From NCBI GenBank assembly GCA_002632325.1, contig NSJK01000013.1, forward strand, positions 1-64,000: DNA of 64,000 bases. The letters are read 5' to 3'. The DNA is from Lysobacterales bacterium. Lineage in GTDB: Bacteria > Pseudomonadota > Gammaproteobacteria > Xanthomonadales > Rhodanobacteraceae. Numbering within the stretch: position 1 is the first letter of the stretch; each line of letters begins with the position of its first letter. A model generated the notes under the pieces. The model was not told the DNA's origin, did no database searches, and saw only the letters and a list, made by a program, of their open reading frames with translations. Shown here in pieces: positions 8,772-18,241 of this stretch. Both the position numbers and the translations under genes were made by a program.

Positions 8772-9410
8772 TCAACGGGGGTTCTGCAGCGGCGGCAGCC
8801 AGTCTCGCGATACCGATGCAGCAATCAGGGCGTACAGCGCCGCCAGCAGGGCCGACATCGAAACATCCGACAGGAAGTGCCTGGCCATGTCGAGGCGCGT
8901 GACGACCGCGAACAGGGGAATCGTCAGCACCAGCAACCGTTGCCACCACGCTGGGCAGACGGCCGCAATCGGCAACAGCAGGCCGAAATAGAACGAGGAG
9001 TGGCCCGAAGGAAAGCTGCCGCCACCGGCAAACCAGATCTGCGTCCAATCACCACTGGCGAGAATCTGCTCGGGGCGCAGGCGACCAAACAGCCCCTTGC
9101 CGATCATCATCGAACCGATCGTGGCGAACTGCACCAGCACCGCGGCCACCAGCACGCGCGGCCAGCGCGCGCCGCGCGCAAGCAGCAGGCCGATTGCGCC
9201 GAGTGCGAGCGTGATGCAGCCGGCCAGCCAGTACCAGACATGCAGGCCGCTGATCGTGTCGAGTGCATTCAATGTGTTGGTCAACGCCGGCAGGCTTTCG
9301 AGGCCGCTGTCGTGGATCCACAGCACCAGCATCCGATCGACGCCGAGCAGGCCGATCAGCAGCAGGACGGCAAACGTGGCTGCAGCGCCCGCGAGAAAAC
9401 GCCGGCTCAT
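8772..9410 (-). CDS. PAP2 family membrane phosphatase
   Basis: A 212-residue protein with about six transmembrane helices. It has all three phosphatidic acid phosphatase type 2 motifs: KGLFGRLRPE (KxxxxxxRP), FPSGHSS (PSGH) and TRLDMARHFLSDV (the SRxxxxxHxxxD equivalent). Family members dephosphorylate undecaprenyl pyrophosphate, phosphatidate or lipid A in the periplasmic leaflet. The divergent neighbour is diacylglycerol kinase, which runs the opposite lipid reaction; this fits phospholipid or lipid-carrier recycling. The start MSRRFLAG gives a short positive n-region before TM1. Confidence 0.88.
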   Translation of the reverse strand: MSRRFLAGAAATFAVLLLIGLLGVDRMLVLWIHDSGLESLPALTNTLNALDTISGLHVWYWLAGCITLALGAIGLLLARGARWPRVLVAAVLVQFATIGSMMIGKGLFGRLRPEQILASGDWTQIWFAGGGSFPSGHSSFYFGLLLPIAAVCPAWWQRLLVLTIPLFAVVTRLDMARHFLSDVSMSALLAALYALIAASVSRDWLPPLQNPR

Positions 9411-9682
9411 GCGGCGCGTCCGTCCATCATTGGCCCGTTGAAACGGCGCGCCGAACCACGCGCTCGACCCGCGCCGCATCGAATGGATTTCAAACTCGGC
9501 ATTGCTTTTTCCCCCGACCTGCGGCCCGTGACGACCGTGTCGCCGGAGCTTGTGGCATCATCCAGCGCGTTCCAACCGTCGACTGGCCGGGTCGATCTTC
9601 GACGATCCACGCGGTGGCATTCAAGCCTTTGCAGTCGGCAAGTGCCCGCCGGGCGGCAATTTGACCAGGGGAATGGGCAGGC

Positions 9683-10045
9683 ATGCCGAGCACCGAAGCC
9701 AGGGGACCGCGCCAGTTGGCGCGTGCCTTCATGTGGTCCATGCAGGGCCTGCGCGCAGCATGGCGCCATGAAGCCTCGTTCCGCCTCGAGGGCTACCTGT
9801 TCGTGATCCTGTGCCCGCTCGGTCTGTGGCTCGGACGCAACGGGATCGAGCGCGCGATCCTCGTCGGCAGCCTGCTGCTGGTGCTGTCGGCCGAGTTGCT
9901 CAATTCGGCGATCGAAGCCGTGGTCGACAAGACCAGCCCCGAATTCAACGAACTGGCCGGCCGCGCCAAGGACATGGGCTCGGCCGCGGTGTTCGTCCTG
10001 ATGGTGAACTTCGTGCTGTGCTGGGGCCTGATCCTCTGGCGCTGA
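9683..10045 (+). CDS. dgkA: Diacylglycerol kinase
   Basis: A 120-residue trimeric inner-membrane kinase phosphorylating diacylglycerol, a by-product of periplasmic glucan or LPS modification, to phosphatidate. It has three helices, with the amphipathic N-terminus (SMQGLRAAWRHEASFRLE), the catalytic motif ELLNSAIEAVVD and the ending NFVLCWGLILW. Length and motifs match DgkA. An AGGGG element lies upstream of the ATG. Divergent from the PAP2 phosphatase; the 272-bp region between them shows no gene I can support and presumably holds both promoters. Confidence 0.94.
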   Translation: MPSTEARGPRQLARAFMWSMQGLRAAWRHEASFRLEGYLFVILCPLGLWLGRNGIERAILVGSLLLVLSAELLNSAIEAVVDKTSPEFNELAGRAKDMGSAAVFVLMVNFVLCWGLILWR

Positions 10046-10147
10046 AGCGGGCGATGACGCGATTTGGCCTGCCCCTTGCGCAGCGCGCACGCCGGCCGCA
10101 CAGTGCGCGCTCCCGGGCTTGCCGGTGATGTTGATTGCGGAGGAGCC

Positions 10148-10741
10148 ATGCGCGCGATTCGATTGCTTACCCTGCTGCTTGCACTGCTCATGCTGGGCGG
10201 CTGCGGTTACAACCAGATCCAGTCCAAGGACGAGGCGGTCAAGGCCGGCTGGTCCGAAGTGATCAACCAGTACCAGCGCCGCGCGGATCTGGTGCCCAAC
10301 CTCGTCAACACCGTCAAGGGTTATGCGCAGCATGAGGAAGCCGTGTTCACCCAGGTGACCGAGGCGCGTGCGAAAGTCGGCCAGATCAACCTGACTGCCG
10401 ATGATCTTTCCGACGAGACCAAGATGAAGGCGTTCCAGCAGGCACAGGGCGAGCTGTCCAGCGCGCTCTCGCGCCTGATGGTGGTTTCGGAGAACTATCC
10501 GCAGCTCAAGGCCGATGGCCTGTTCCAGAACCTGCAGGCGCAGCTGGAGGGCACCGAGAATCGCGTCACCGTGGCGCGCAATCGCTACATCGGACTGATC
10601 CAGGACTACAACACCTATATCCGCTCGTTCCCGACCAACCTCACTGCGATGATGTTCGGCTACAAGACCAAGGCGAATTTCTCGGTCGAGAACGAAAAGC
10701 AGATCTCGACGGCGCCCAAGGTCGATTTCGGCAAGGGTTGA
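10148..10741 (+). CDS. LemA family lipoprotein
   Basis: A 197-residue LemA protein. The signal sequence ends in the lipobox LMLGGC, so it is probably lipidated by Lgt and kept on the periplasmic side. LemA hallmarks include VINQYQRRADLVPNLVNTVKGYAQHE and the coiled segment ending in YNTYIRSFPTNL. GGAGGAG lies 5 nt before the ATG. It is the first gene of a lemA-TPM-TPM operon widespread in proteobacteria; the complex is linked to envelope integrity, but its chemistry is not settled. Confidence 0.92.
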   Translation: MRAIRLLTLLLALLMLGGCGYNQIQSKDEAVKAGWSEVINQYQRRADLVPNLVNTVKGYAQHEEAVFTQVTEARAKVGQINLTADDLSDETKMKAFQQAQGELSSALSRLMVVSENYPQLKADGLFQNLQAQLEGTENRVTVARNRYIGLIQDYNTYIRSFPTNLTAMMFGYKTKANFSVENEKQISTAPKVDFGKG

Positions 10742-10748
10742 TGCCTCG

Positions 10749-11657
10749 ATGAGATTCCTCGCGAGGTTGCTGGCGCTGGTCTGCCTGGCCTTCGCCGTGG
10801 CGGCGTGGGCCGCAGACGATGGCCTGCAGCCGATCCCGCCATTCGGGGAGCGCGTGACCGATCTCACCGGCACGCTCGACGCGCAGCAGAAGACCAGGCT
10901 CGCAGGCGAGCTGGAAGCACTGGAGAAGGCCAAGGGATCGCGCGTGGCGGTGCTGCTGGTGCCGACCACGCAGCCCGAGGACATCGCCCAGTACAGCATC
11001 CGCGTCACCGATGCCTGGCGACTTTCGCGCAGCGATGGCAAGACCCACGATGGCGTGCTGCTGATCGTGGCCAAGGACGATCGCCGCGTGCGCATCGATG
11101 TGGGCCAGGACCTGGAAGGCGCGATCCCCGATGCGGCGGCCGCGCGCATCATCCGCGAGTACATCACGCCCCGCTTTCGCGCCGGCGACTATGCCGGCGG
11201 TATCGAGGACGCCGTGGGCGCGCTGACGAAACTCATCAACGACGAGCCGCTGCCGGAACCGCTGGCCGACGAGCGCGAGGGCGATGATCCGTTCCGCAGC
11301 GCGATGATGTTCGGCTTGCTTGCCATGTTCTGGGCGCGTGTCGTGTTCAATGGGTTTCCCGTATTAGTGCGCGTGCTGCTGGTTGCTGCGGTCAGCATGG
11401 GCGCCGGTTGGCTGATCAGCGGCGCGATCGAGATCGGCATCCTGCTCGGCGTGGTGGGCTTGTTCGTGGGCATGCTGGGTGCAGGAGACGGCGGCGGGAT
11501 GGCCAGTCGCGGTGGGGGCTGGGGCGGGTTCAGCGGTGGCGGCAGCGGCTGGAGCGGCGGTGGCAGCAGTTGGGGTGGTGGTGGCTCAAGCGGTGGCGGC
11601 TTTTCCGGCGGTTCCAGCGGCGGATTCTCCGGCGGCGGCGCTTCGGGAGGCTGGTGA
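10749..11657 (+). CDS. TPM-domain (YgcG-like) membrane-anchored protein with Gly/Ser-rich tail
   Basis: A 302-residue exported protein. A signal peptide (about 1-21) is followed by a TPM domain (about 30-170: ERVTDLTGTLDAQQK, VLLVPTTQPEDIAQYSIR, GVLLIVAKDDRRVRIDVG), two hydrophobic segments at about 185-250, and a final stretch of some 50 residues made almost only of Gly, Ser and Trp. TPM proteins include a plant thylakoid phosphatase, but the bacterial activity is unproven. It starts 7 bp after lemA, and its stop overlaps the next start as TGATG, so the three genes are co-translated. Confidence 0.9.
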   Translation: MRFLARLLALVCLAFAVAAWAADDGLQPIPPFGERVTDLTGTLDAQQKTRLAGELEALEKAKGSRVAVLLVPTTQPEDIAQYSIRVTDAWRLSRSDGKTHDGVLLIVAKDDRRVRIDVGQDLEGAIPDAAAARIIREYITPRFRAGDYAGGIEDAVGALTKLINDEPLPEPLADEREGDDPFRSAMMFGLLAMFWARVVFNGFPVLVRVLLVAAVSMGAGWLISGAIEIGILLGVVGLFVGMLGAGDGGGMASRGGGWGGFSGGGSGWSGGGSSWGGGGSSGGGFSGGSSGGFSGGGASGGW

Positions 11658-12145
11658 TGCGATACCTGCGCCATCTGTTTGATCTGGGCGCCGCGCGGCG
11701 CAGCTTTCCTGCGTCGACGCTCGACGCGATCCAGCATGCGATCCAGGCCAGCGAGCACAAGCACCTGGGCGAGATCGTGTTTGCGGTCGAAGGCAGCCTG
11801 GGCCTTGCCCACCTGTGGCGCGGCCGCAGCGCGCGTGATCGCGCGCGCGAAGTGTTCAGCCTCTTGCGCGTATGGAACACCGAGCGCAATACCGGCGTGC
11901 TGGTCTATGTGCTGCTCGCCGAGCGCGCGATCGAGATCGTCGCCGATCGCGGCATTACCGCGCGCGTGGCGCAAGCCGACTGGGACGATGCGTGCGCGCT
12001 GATGCAGGAACGTTTCGCTGCAGGCAGCTACGAGCAGGGCGCGATCAGCGGCGTGGAGGCGATCAGTGCAATCCTCGTGCATCACTTTCCCGCCACGCAT
12101 GATGACAACCGCGACGAACTGTCCGACCGCCCCGTGTTGCTGTGA
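11657..12145 (+). CDS. Second TPM-domain protein, cytoplasm-facing type
   Basis: A 162-residue TPM paralogue without a signal peptide. It has RSFPASTLDAIQHAIQ at the start, then GEIVFAVEGSL, the RAREVFSLLRVWNTERNTGVLVYVLLA core and VEIVADRGI-like motif (AIEIVADRGI), and a C-terminus with a YEQGAISGVEAI helix. Its start overlaps the stop of the upstream TPM gene by one base (TGATG), which indicates translational coupling. This three-gene order is common and suggests that LemA and the two TPM proteins act together at the inner membrane. Function unknown. Confidence 0.88.
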   Translation: MRYLRHLFDLGAARRSFPASTLDAIQHAIQASEHKHLGEIVFAVEGSLGLAHLWRGRSARDRAREVFSLLRVWNTERNTGVLVYVLLAERAIEIVADRGITARVAQADWDDACALMQERFAAGSYEQGAISGVEAISAILVHHFPATHDDNRDELSDRPVLL

Positions 12146-12245
12146 GGGACCGTCGGCGCGACGGTGGGCCGGTCTGTGCCGCACAGGGCTTGTTGCGCGC
12201 GCGACGAGGCGTTAGCGTGCAAGGTCTTCCGTCCGGGCGCCACGC

Positions 12246-13451
12246 ATGACCGAATCGATCGAATATCCGGCGCTGTATCTCAAGCGCGGCGAAGATGCGC
12301 GCCTGCGTGCGGGGCATCTGTGGGTGTTTTCCAACGAAGTCGACGTCGAGCGCTCGCCGCTGACCGCCTTCGCGCCGGGCGATGCCTGCGCGATCGTGGA
12401 TCATCGCGGCAAGGCGATCGGTATCGGCTATGTCAATCCCAATTCGCTGATCGCCGCGCGCCTGGTTGCGCGTGGGCTGGATCATCCGCTGGATTCCTCG
12501 CTCATCGTGCATCGGCTCAATGTCGCGCTGTCGCTGCGCGAGCGGCTCTACGCGCAGCCGTACTATCGATTGGTGTTCGGCGAGGCCGACGGCTTGCCTG
12601 GTCTCACCGTCGATCGTTTCGGCGACGTGCTGGTCGCGCAGGCAACCACCGCAGGCATGGATCGGCGCAAGGAAGAAATCCGCGATGCCCTGGTCAAGGT
12701 GCTCAAGCCGCGCCAGCTGTGGTGGAAGAACGATGCGGGAATTCGCGCGCTCGAACATCTCCCCGAAGTGGTCGAACTCGGCCACGGCGAACCCGGCGGC
12801 GAGGTGTTCGCGCGCGAGGGCAGGCTCGAGTTCCTCATCGACCCGGTCGGTGGGCAGAAGACCGGCTGGTTCTACGACCAGCGCGAGAATCGCGACCAGC
12901 TTGCGCGTCTGGCCGCCGGCAAGCGCGTGCTCGACATGTTTTCCTATCTCGGCGGCTGGGGTATCCGCGCCGCGGCCGAAGGCGCCAGCGACGTCGTCTG
13001 CGTGGATGCCTCGGCAGCGGCGGTCGAATCGATCGCGGCCAATGCCGAGCGCAACGGCGTTGGCGCACGCGTGCGTGCGACACGCGCCGATGCCTTCGAT
13101 CACCTGCGCGCCTTGCGCGAGGCGCGCGAGCGTTTCGACGTGGTGATCCTCGATCCGCCCGCCTTCATCAAGCGCAAGAAGGACGCCGCCGAAGGCCGGC
13201 TCGCCTACCGTCGGCTCAACGAACTGGGCATGCAGGTGCTCGCGCGCGACGGCCTGCTCGTCACCTGCTCGTGCTCGCACCATCTGCCGCGTGCGGCCTT
13301 GCTCGATGGCGTGCAGCAGGGCGCACGCCATCTGGATCGGCAGGTGCAGATGCTGATCGCCTTGCAACAGGCGCCCGATCATCCCGTGCATCCGGCAATC
13401 GCCGAAACCGAATACCTCAAGGGCTTCATCTGCCGCGTGCTGCCGGCATAA
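12246..13451 (+). CDS. rlmI: 23S rRNA (cytosine-C5) methyltransferase, RlmI family
   Basis: A 401-residue SAM-dependent methyltransferase. The N-terminal PUA domain (about 1-75: [22 protein letters not shown]) is followed by an RlmI-type Rossmann domain with [16 protein letters not shown], then [12 protein letters not shown], then VILDPPAF with the motif IV signature, and TCSCSHHL near the end, whose Cys residues fit a 5-methylcytosine mechanism. E. coli RlmI modifies C1962 of 23S rRNA. The ATG follows the TPM operon by 100 bp. Confidence in the family is high; the exact target base is by homology only. Confidence 0.92.
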   Translation: MTESIEYPALYLKRGEDARLRAGHLWVFSNEVDVERSPLTAFAPGDACAIVDHRGKAIGIGYVNPNSLIAARLVARGLDHPLDSSLIVHRLNVALSLRERLYAQPYYRLVFGEADGLPGLTVDRFGDVLVAQATTAGMDRRKEEIRDALVKVLKPRQLWWKNDAGIRALEHLPEVVELGHGEPGGEVFAREGRLEFLIDPVGGQKTGWFYDQRENRDQLARLAAGKRVLDMFSYLGGWGIRAAAEGASDVVCVDASAAAVESIAANAERNGVGARVRATRADAFDHLRALREARERFDVVILDPPAFIKRKKDAAEGRLAYRRLNELGMQVLARDGLLVTCSCSHHLPRAALLDGVQQGARHLDRQVQMLIALQQAPDHPVHPAIAETEYLKGFICRVLPA

Positions 13452-13458
13452 TCCACCG

Positions 13459-14340
13459 ATGCACTATCTCGTCGATTTCAATCCCGTCGCGATTTCCCTC
13501 GGTCCGGTGCAGGTGCACTGGTACGGGCTCATGTATCTGGGCGGTTTCGCCGGTGCCTGGTGGCTGGGGCAGCGGCGCCTCGCCGCGGGGCGCCTGCCGG
13601 TCACGCGCGATGCGTTTGCCGATCTCGCGTTCTACGTGATGCTCGGCGTGATCCTCGGTGGCCGCATCGGCTACGTGTTGTTCTACAACTTGGGCCAATA
13701 CCTTGCGCATCCGCTCGATGTGTTCAAGGTCTGGGATGGCGGCATGTCGTTTCATGGCGGCCTGCTCGGCGTGCTGCTTGCCGGCTGGTTGTGGTCGCGT
13801 TGGCAGAAACTGCATTTCTTCGACACCATGGATTTCGTAGCACCGCTGGTGCCGATCGGACTCGGACTCGGGCGCCTTGGCAACTTCATCAATGGCGAGT
13901 TGTGGGGCGCCTTCACGCAGAAGCCCTGGGGCATGATCTTTCCGAGCGCACCCGAATTGGCCGAACAGTCGCATGCCGCGCTGGTGGCGGCGTATCAGGC
14001 GGGCCAACTCGAATCCTTCGCTCGACATCCGACCCAGCTCTACGAATTCGCGCTCGAAGGCGTGGTGATGTTCACGCTGCTGGTCCTGTACTCGCGCAAG
14101 CCGCGCCCGCGCTATGCGGTTTCCGGCTGGTTTGCGCTGCTCTACGGCGTGTTTCGCTTCCTCGTCGAGTTCGTGCGTGTGCCCGATGTGCAGCTCGGCT
14201 ACCTCGCCTTCGGCTGGCTGACGATGGGGCAGGTGCTGTCCTTGCCGCTGATCGTGTTCGGCCTGTTCCTGCTGTGGCGCGCGCGTCATGCGCCGACCCT
14301 GCAGCCGCAGGTGGTCGCCGCTGCAGACGGGGACAAGTGA
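13459..14340 (+). CDS. lgt: Prolipoprotein diacylglyceryl transferase
   Basis: A 293-residue inner-membrane enzyme that transfers diacylglycerol from phosphatidylglycerol to the lipobox Cys of prolipoproteins. It has seven hydrophobic helices, the essential [11 protein letters not shown] start, [20 protein letters not shown], and the Lgt signature [13 protein letters not shown]. It begins 8 bp after rlmI and overlaps thyA (TGATG). It serves the several lipoproteins in this window (LemA at 10148, 54314, 61328). Confidence 0.97.
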   Translation: MHYLVDFNPVAISLGPVQVHWYGLMYLGGFAGAWWLGQRRLAAGRLPVTRDAFADLAFYVMLGVILGGRIGYVLFYNLGQYLAHPLDVFKVWDGGMSFHGGLLGVLLAGWLWSRWQKLHFFDTMDFVAPLVPIGLGLGRLGNFINGELWGAFTQKPWGMIFPSAPELAEQSHAALVAAYQAGQLESFARHPTQLYEFALEGVVMFTLLVLYSRKPRPRYAVSGWFALLYGVFRFLVEFVRVPDVQLGYLAFGWLTMGQVLSLPLIVFGLFLLWRARHAPTLQPQVVAAADGDK

Positions 14341-15134
14341 TGCGCCAGTATCTCGACCTGCTGCGTCACGTCCTCGAACGCGGCGCCGAAAAGGCCGACC
14401 GCACCGGCACCGGCACGCGCAGCGTGTTCGGCTGGCAGATGCGCTTCGACCTCGCCGCGGGTTTCCCGCTGGTGACGACCAAGAAACTGCACCTGCGTTC
14501 GATCATTCACGAGCTGATCTGGTTCCTGCGTGGGCAGACCAACATCGCCTACCTCAAGGAACACGGCGTCTCGATCTGGGACGAATGGGCCGATGAACAG
14601 GGTGAACTCGGACCGGTCTACGGCAAGCAGTGGCGCGCGTGGGCTGCGCCCGATGGCCGCAGCATCGACCAGATCGCCGCCATCGTCGAGGAGATCCGCC
14701 GCAACCCCGATTCGCGCCGCCTCATCGTGAGCGCATGGAATGTCGCCGACCTGCCGGCGATGGCGCTGCAGCCCTGTCACACGATGTTCCAGTTCTACGT
14801 CGCTGGCGGGCGGCTCTCGTGCCAGCTCTACCAGCGTTCGGCTGACATCTTTCTCGGTGTGCCGTTCAACATCGCCAGCTACGCGCTGCTCACCCACATG
14901 GTCGCGCAGGTCTGCGATCTGGCGCCCGGTGATTTCGTGCACACGCTCGGCGATGCGCACCTGTATTCCAATCATTTCGAACAGGCGCGCGAGCAGCTCT
15001 TGCGTGAGCCGCGGCCGTTGCCGCATCTGTCGCTCAATCCCGCAGTGCGCTCGCTCGACGCGTTCCGCTTCGAGGACATCACGATCGAAGGCTACTCGCC
15101 GCATCCGGCGATCAAGGCACCGGTGGCGGTGTGA
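14340..15134 (+). CDS. thyA: Thymidylate synthase
   Basis: A 264-residue cytosolic enzyme making dTMP from dUMP with methylenetetrahydrofolate. Visible motifs are [18 protein letters not shown], the nucleophile region [14 protein letters not shown], and the dUMP-binding [18 protein letters not shown]. Length equals E. coli ThyA. The ATG begins on the last base of the lgt stop (TGATG). The stop overlaps the GTG of folA, which recycles the dihydrofolate produced here, so the pair is functionally and translationally coupled. Confidence 0.98.
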   Translation: MRQYLDLLRHVLERGAEKADRTGTGTRSVFGWQMRFDLAAGFPLVTTKKLHLRSIIHELIWFLRGQTNIAYLKEHGVSIWDEWADEQGELGPVYGKQWRAWAAPDGRSIDQIAAIVEEIRRNPDSRRLIVSAWNVADLPAMALQPCHTMFQFYVAGGRLSCQLYQRSADIFLGVPFNIASYALLTHMVAQVCDLAPGDFVHTLGDAHLYSNHFEQAREQLLREPRPLPHLSLNPAVRSLDAFRFEDITIEGYSPHPAIKAPVAV

Positions 15135-15643
15135 GTCGGCCAGCGCGCATCAGCCTGATTGCCGCGCTCGACCGCAAGCGCGCGATCGGCCGCGAAGGCG
15201 CGATGCCCTGGCACCTGCCCGATGATCTCAAGCGCTTCAAGGCGCTCACGCTCGGCAAGCCCGTGCTCATGGGCCGCAAGACCGCGCTTGCGATCGGACG
15301 CGCGTTGCCCGGGCGCCTCAACCTCGTGCTCACGCGCGCCGCGCAGGCGCCGTACCCGCAGCAACAGGTCGTGGCCTCGATCGCAGCCGCGCTCGATCGC
15401 GCTGGCGCCGAGGAACTTGCGGTGATCGGCGGCGGCGAGGTCTACGCGCTTGCGCTGCCACTGGCGACGCATCTGCACCTGACCTGGGTCGATGCACAGG
15501 TCGATGCAGCCGACACCTGGTTCCCGGCCTTCGATCCGCGCGAGTGGCACGAAGTCGCGCGCGAACACCACACTGTCGATGCGCGGCATGCGCATGCGAT
15601 GGACTTCGTCGATTACGAACGAGCGGGCGCGGCGCAGACGTAG
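15131..15643 (+). CDS. folA: Dihydrofolate reductase
   Basis: A 170-residue NADPH-dependent enzyme reducing dihydrofolate to tetrahydrofolate; the target of trimethoprim. It shows [13 protein letters not shown], the active-site [16 protein letters not shown] (acidic residue in PDDL), VLMGRKT, and [13 protein letters not shown]. The start is a GTG overlapping the thyA stop by 4 bp (GTGA). Last gene of the lgt-thyA-folA unit; the next gene begins 107 bp later with its own Shine-Dalgarno. Confidence 0.97.
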   Translation: MSRPARISLIAALDRKRAIGREGAMPWHLPDDLKRFKALTLGKPVLMGRKTALAIGRALPGRLNLVLTRAAQAPYPQQQVVASIAAALDRAGAEELAVIGGGEVYALALPLATHLHLTWVDAQVDAADTWFPAFDPREWHEVAREHHTVDARHAHAMDFVDYERAGAAQT

Positions 15644-15750
15644 CGGCGATCCGCCGACCGTCTCAACCAGCGGCGAAGCCTTTTCCGAAGTTGAAGTTCG
15701 AGAGCGCTTCGACGGCGCCGATATCGCAGGCTGCTCCGGGAGGACGAGAC

Positions 15751-17349
15751 ATGCAGGATTTCAGGACGAGGCAGTTGGAGTTGGCGCTGCGCTACGGCGT
15801 CAACCTGCCCAAACCGCAGAAACCAGGGCTCGATTCGCCGGGATTCTTCGTCGGCGCCAGCGGCCCCGATCTGCGGTTCTCACCCGATGGCCGGTACCTG
15901 TATGTGCCCACCGGCAAGGGCACCTTCCTGTGGGATGTGCGCGAACGGCGCAAGGGTGCGCGTCTGAGCGGGCTGAGCAATGCCATCTTGTTTGCCTTTG
16001 AACCCGATCGTGGCAGTGTGCTGCTGTACAACGAGAGCTGGAAATTTGCGCGCTTCTCGGTTCCCGACGGCGACTTGATCGAGCGTTTCCAGATTTCACT
16101 CAAGACGACGCCGGTCGGCAACCCGTGTCTTGGGCCGGATGGCAGTTTGCTGCATCTGGATTCGGAAGGCGCGCTGGTCCACATCGATGCGAGCGGCAAG
16201 CTGCGCCTGCGGCAACCCTTGGCGACGGACTGCTACAACGGTGCGGTGCATTGGCTGTCCGATCGACAAGAGCTGTGGGTCAGCCAGACCAGCATGCATT
16301 TCAATCCTCGTCCCGATGCGCCCCTCGCAGGACGTCACTGCGCCTTGTGGTGCTGGCGCTGGCCGCTCGACCAGCATGAGCCCGAGCGTGTGCCCGGCTC
16401 GTGGATATCGCTGCGCAGCTCCCAACCGAGCGAGCCGGGACAGCTGTGGTTGACGCACGCGGCCAGTGCGAGGCCACCGTATGGCAATCAACTCGATGTG
16501 CTGAATCTGGATACGCGCCAGATCACGCGTTCGCAACCTTGTCCCGAGAGCAACCTCACCAGCACGGTCACCACGGCGCACGACATGCAAGCCTGGGCCT
16601 TGCATGGCGCCGATCACATCCTCATGCACATCGAGGGTGGCAAGATGTTGCTGCCGCGTTCGGTATGCGCCGTGGCCTTCAGCCCGGTGGAAGATCTGGT
16701 GGTGCTGGCCGGCGATGCCGGTCTGGTGGCGCCGCGCCGCGCAATTGCCGGCCTGATCACGAATCTGCAAGTGCATGCCGACGAGGCAGAGTTGCGCCAA
16801 CGTGGTTACGCGCGCATGACCACGATGCCCGACAAGACGCTGGCGCCGCGCATCGTGGTATTCGCGCGTGATGGCGAGTGGCTGCTTCAGTCCGAACGCG
16901 CCGATCGAGTTCACTATCGACCTTTGGACAATGCGATCCGGATTGCCGCTGATGCGCCCGATGCGGACCTGCTGGCTGCGATCGACGCGGCCAAGCAGCG
17001 CGGAACCGATGAGGCTGCAAAGATCGAACCGGCCACGCAGGATGAGGCTCGCCATCTGGTGCATGCGAAAGTCACGCCGCCCGCACCCGGTTGGAACAGT
17101 GCTGTGGCCGTCGTCTTTGCCAGCGACACACTCGATCTGTGGCCGATGAAGCCCGTGAGCGAAACGGATTTCGAATACTGCTGGTATCCGCTGGCATCCC
17201 TCGCCCCCGACACCCGCGGCAAGGAACTGCTCAAGGCAATCCGGTCGATGCTCGGCTGCTTCAAACCGCGATCAAAAAAGTTCCGGTCCAAGTTGGAGAA
17301 GGATAGACCGGCAGGGCGTCTCCGGATCAAGACTTCGTCGAGGGCGTGA
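15751..17349 (+). CDS. Uncharacterised protein with WD40/YVTN-like propeller segments
   Basis: A 532-residue protein I cannot assign to a named family. No signal peptide or transmembrane segment is visible. Propeller-like strands recur: LRFSPDGRYLYVPTGKGTFLWDV at about 41-65, a CLGPDGSLLHLDSEGALVHID repeat near 130, WLSDRQELWVS, and AVAFSPVEDLVVLAGDAGLV near 310. The C-terminus (about 440-532) differs, is rich in Lys and Arg, and ends in a basic tail. GGGAGGA lies 6 nt before the ATG. It sits alone between folA and apaH and converges with apaH. Possibly a cytoplasmic scaffold; function unknown. Confidence 0.75.
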   Translation: MQDFRTRQLELALRYGVNLPKPQKPGLDSPGFFVGASGPDLRFSPDGRYLYVPTGKGTFLWDVRERRKGARLSGLSNAILFAFEPDRGSVLLYNESWKFARFSVPDGDLIERFQISLKTTPVGNPCLGPDGSLLHLDSEGALVHIDASGKLRLRQPLATDCYNGAVHWLSDRQELWVSQTSMHFNPRPDAPLAGRHCALWCWRWPLDQHEPERVPGSWISLRSSQPSEPGQLWLTHAASARPPYGNQLDVLNLDTRQITRSQPCPESNLTSTVTTAHDMQAWALHGADHILMHIEGGKMLLPRSVCAVAFSPVEDLVVLAGDAGLVAPRRAIAGLITNLQVHADEAELRQRGYARMTTMPDKTLAPRIVVFARDGEWLLQSERADRVHYRPLDNAIRIAADAPDADLLAAIDAAKQRGTDEAAKIEPATQDEARHLVHAKVTPPAPGWNSAVAVVFASDTLDLWPMKPVSETDFEYCWYPLASLAPDTRGKELLKAIRSMLGCFKPRSKKFRSKLEKDRPAGRLRIKTSSRA

Positions 17350-17392
17350 CTGCCGCCAGGCGCCGTGGCCAGCCGGCATCAGAGTCTTGCGC

Positions 17393-18241
17393 TCAGTCCT
17401 GTTCCTTGCCCGGCGGCGGCTTGCGGTCGGACTGGATCGTCACGTACTGCGCTTCTTCGCCGTCCAGACGCATCGCGGTGAGCGCACCGCCCCAGACGCA
17501 GCCGGTGTCGAGGGCGTACACACCGAGTCCGGCGAAACGACCGAGCATCGACCAGTGGCCGCAGACGATGCGCAGATCGCGTTCGACCACGCCGGGCACG
17601 GCGAACCAAGGATACAGACCGGGTTTCTGCGTGCCGGGTTTGCCCTTGGCGCCGAAGGCGATGCGGCCACGCACGTCGACGTAGCGCATGCGCGTGAACA
17701 CGTTGATCGCGGCGCGCCAGTGGTCGATGCCGTGCAGACGCGGCGTCCACAGGTCGGGCTTGTTGCCGAACATCTGCTTGAGCAGGCGCCGGTGCGCCTC
17801 GCCGTGCAGCTTGTCCTCGATCTCATGCGCGATCGCCTCGGCCTGTTGCGTGCTCCAGCGTGGAAACAGCCCCGCATGCACGAGCAGGAAGCCGAGTTCA
17901 CGATCGACATGCACGAGCTTGCGCGTACGCAGCCAGGTGAGCAGTTCATCGTGGTCTGGCGCGAACAGCACTTCGCGAAGTTCCGGATTGACGCGCGCCT
18001 GATCCTCACGCTTGCGTTGCGCGATCGCGAGCAGGGACAGATCGTGGTTGCCGAGCACGACGATCGCGGAATCGCCGAGGGCCTTGATCGTGCGCAGCAC
18101 TTGCAGTGACTGGCCGCCACGATTGACGAGATCGCCGCAGAACCACAGCGTGTCGCGTGCCGGGTCGAAGGCGATCTTGTCGATCAGGCGGATCAGTTCG
18201 TCATGGCAGCCCTGAACGTCGCCGATCGCCCATGTGGCCAT
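17393..18241 (-). CDS. apaH: Symmetrical bis(5'-nucleosyl)-tetraphosphatase
   Basis: A 282-residue metallophosphatase hydrolysing Ap4A to two ADP and also removing Np4N caps from RNA. It has the PPP-family motifs GDVQGCHDE, GDLVNRGGQS and GNHDLSLL near the N-terminus, followed by LLVHAGLFPRWS and VCGHWSMLG. Length matches E. coli ApaH. Its ATG overlaps the apaG stop by one base (TGATG). Last gene of the minus-strand block lptD-surA-pdxA-rsmA-(TPR)-apaG-apaH. Confidence 0.97.
   Translation of the reverse strand: MATWAIGDVQGCHDELIRLIDKIAFDPARDTLWFCGDLVNRGGQSLQVLRTIKALGDSAIVVLGNHDLSLLAIAQRKREDQARVNPELREVLFAPDHDELLTWLRTRKLVHVDRELGFLLVHAGLFPRWSTQQAEAIAHEIEDKLHGEAHRRLLKQMFGNKPDLWTPRLHGIDHWRAAINVFTRMRYVDVRGRIAFGAKGKPGTQKPGLYPWFAVPGVVERDLRIVCGHWSMLGRFAGLGVYALDTGCVWGGALTAMRLDGEEAQYVTIQSDRKPPPGKEQD

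Noticed and set aside
6150..9806. A 1218-codon plus-strand open frame
   Set aside because: It lies antisense to four well-supported genes (sensor kinase, response regulator, peptide transporter, PAP2) and its sequence is low-complexity Gln/Arg/His-rich, as expected from antisense of high-GC genes.
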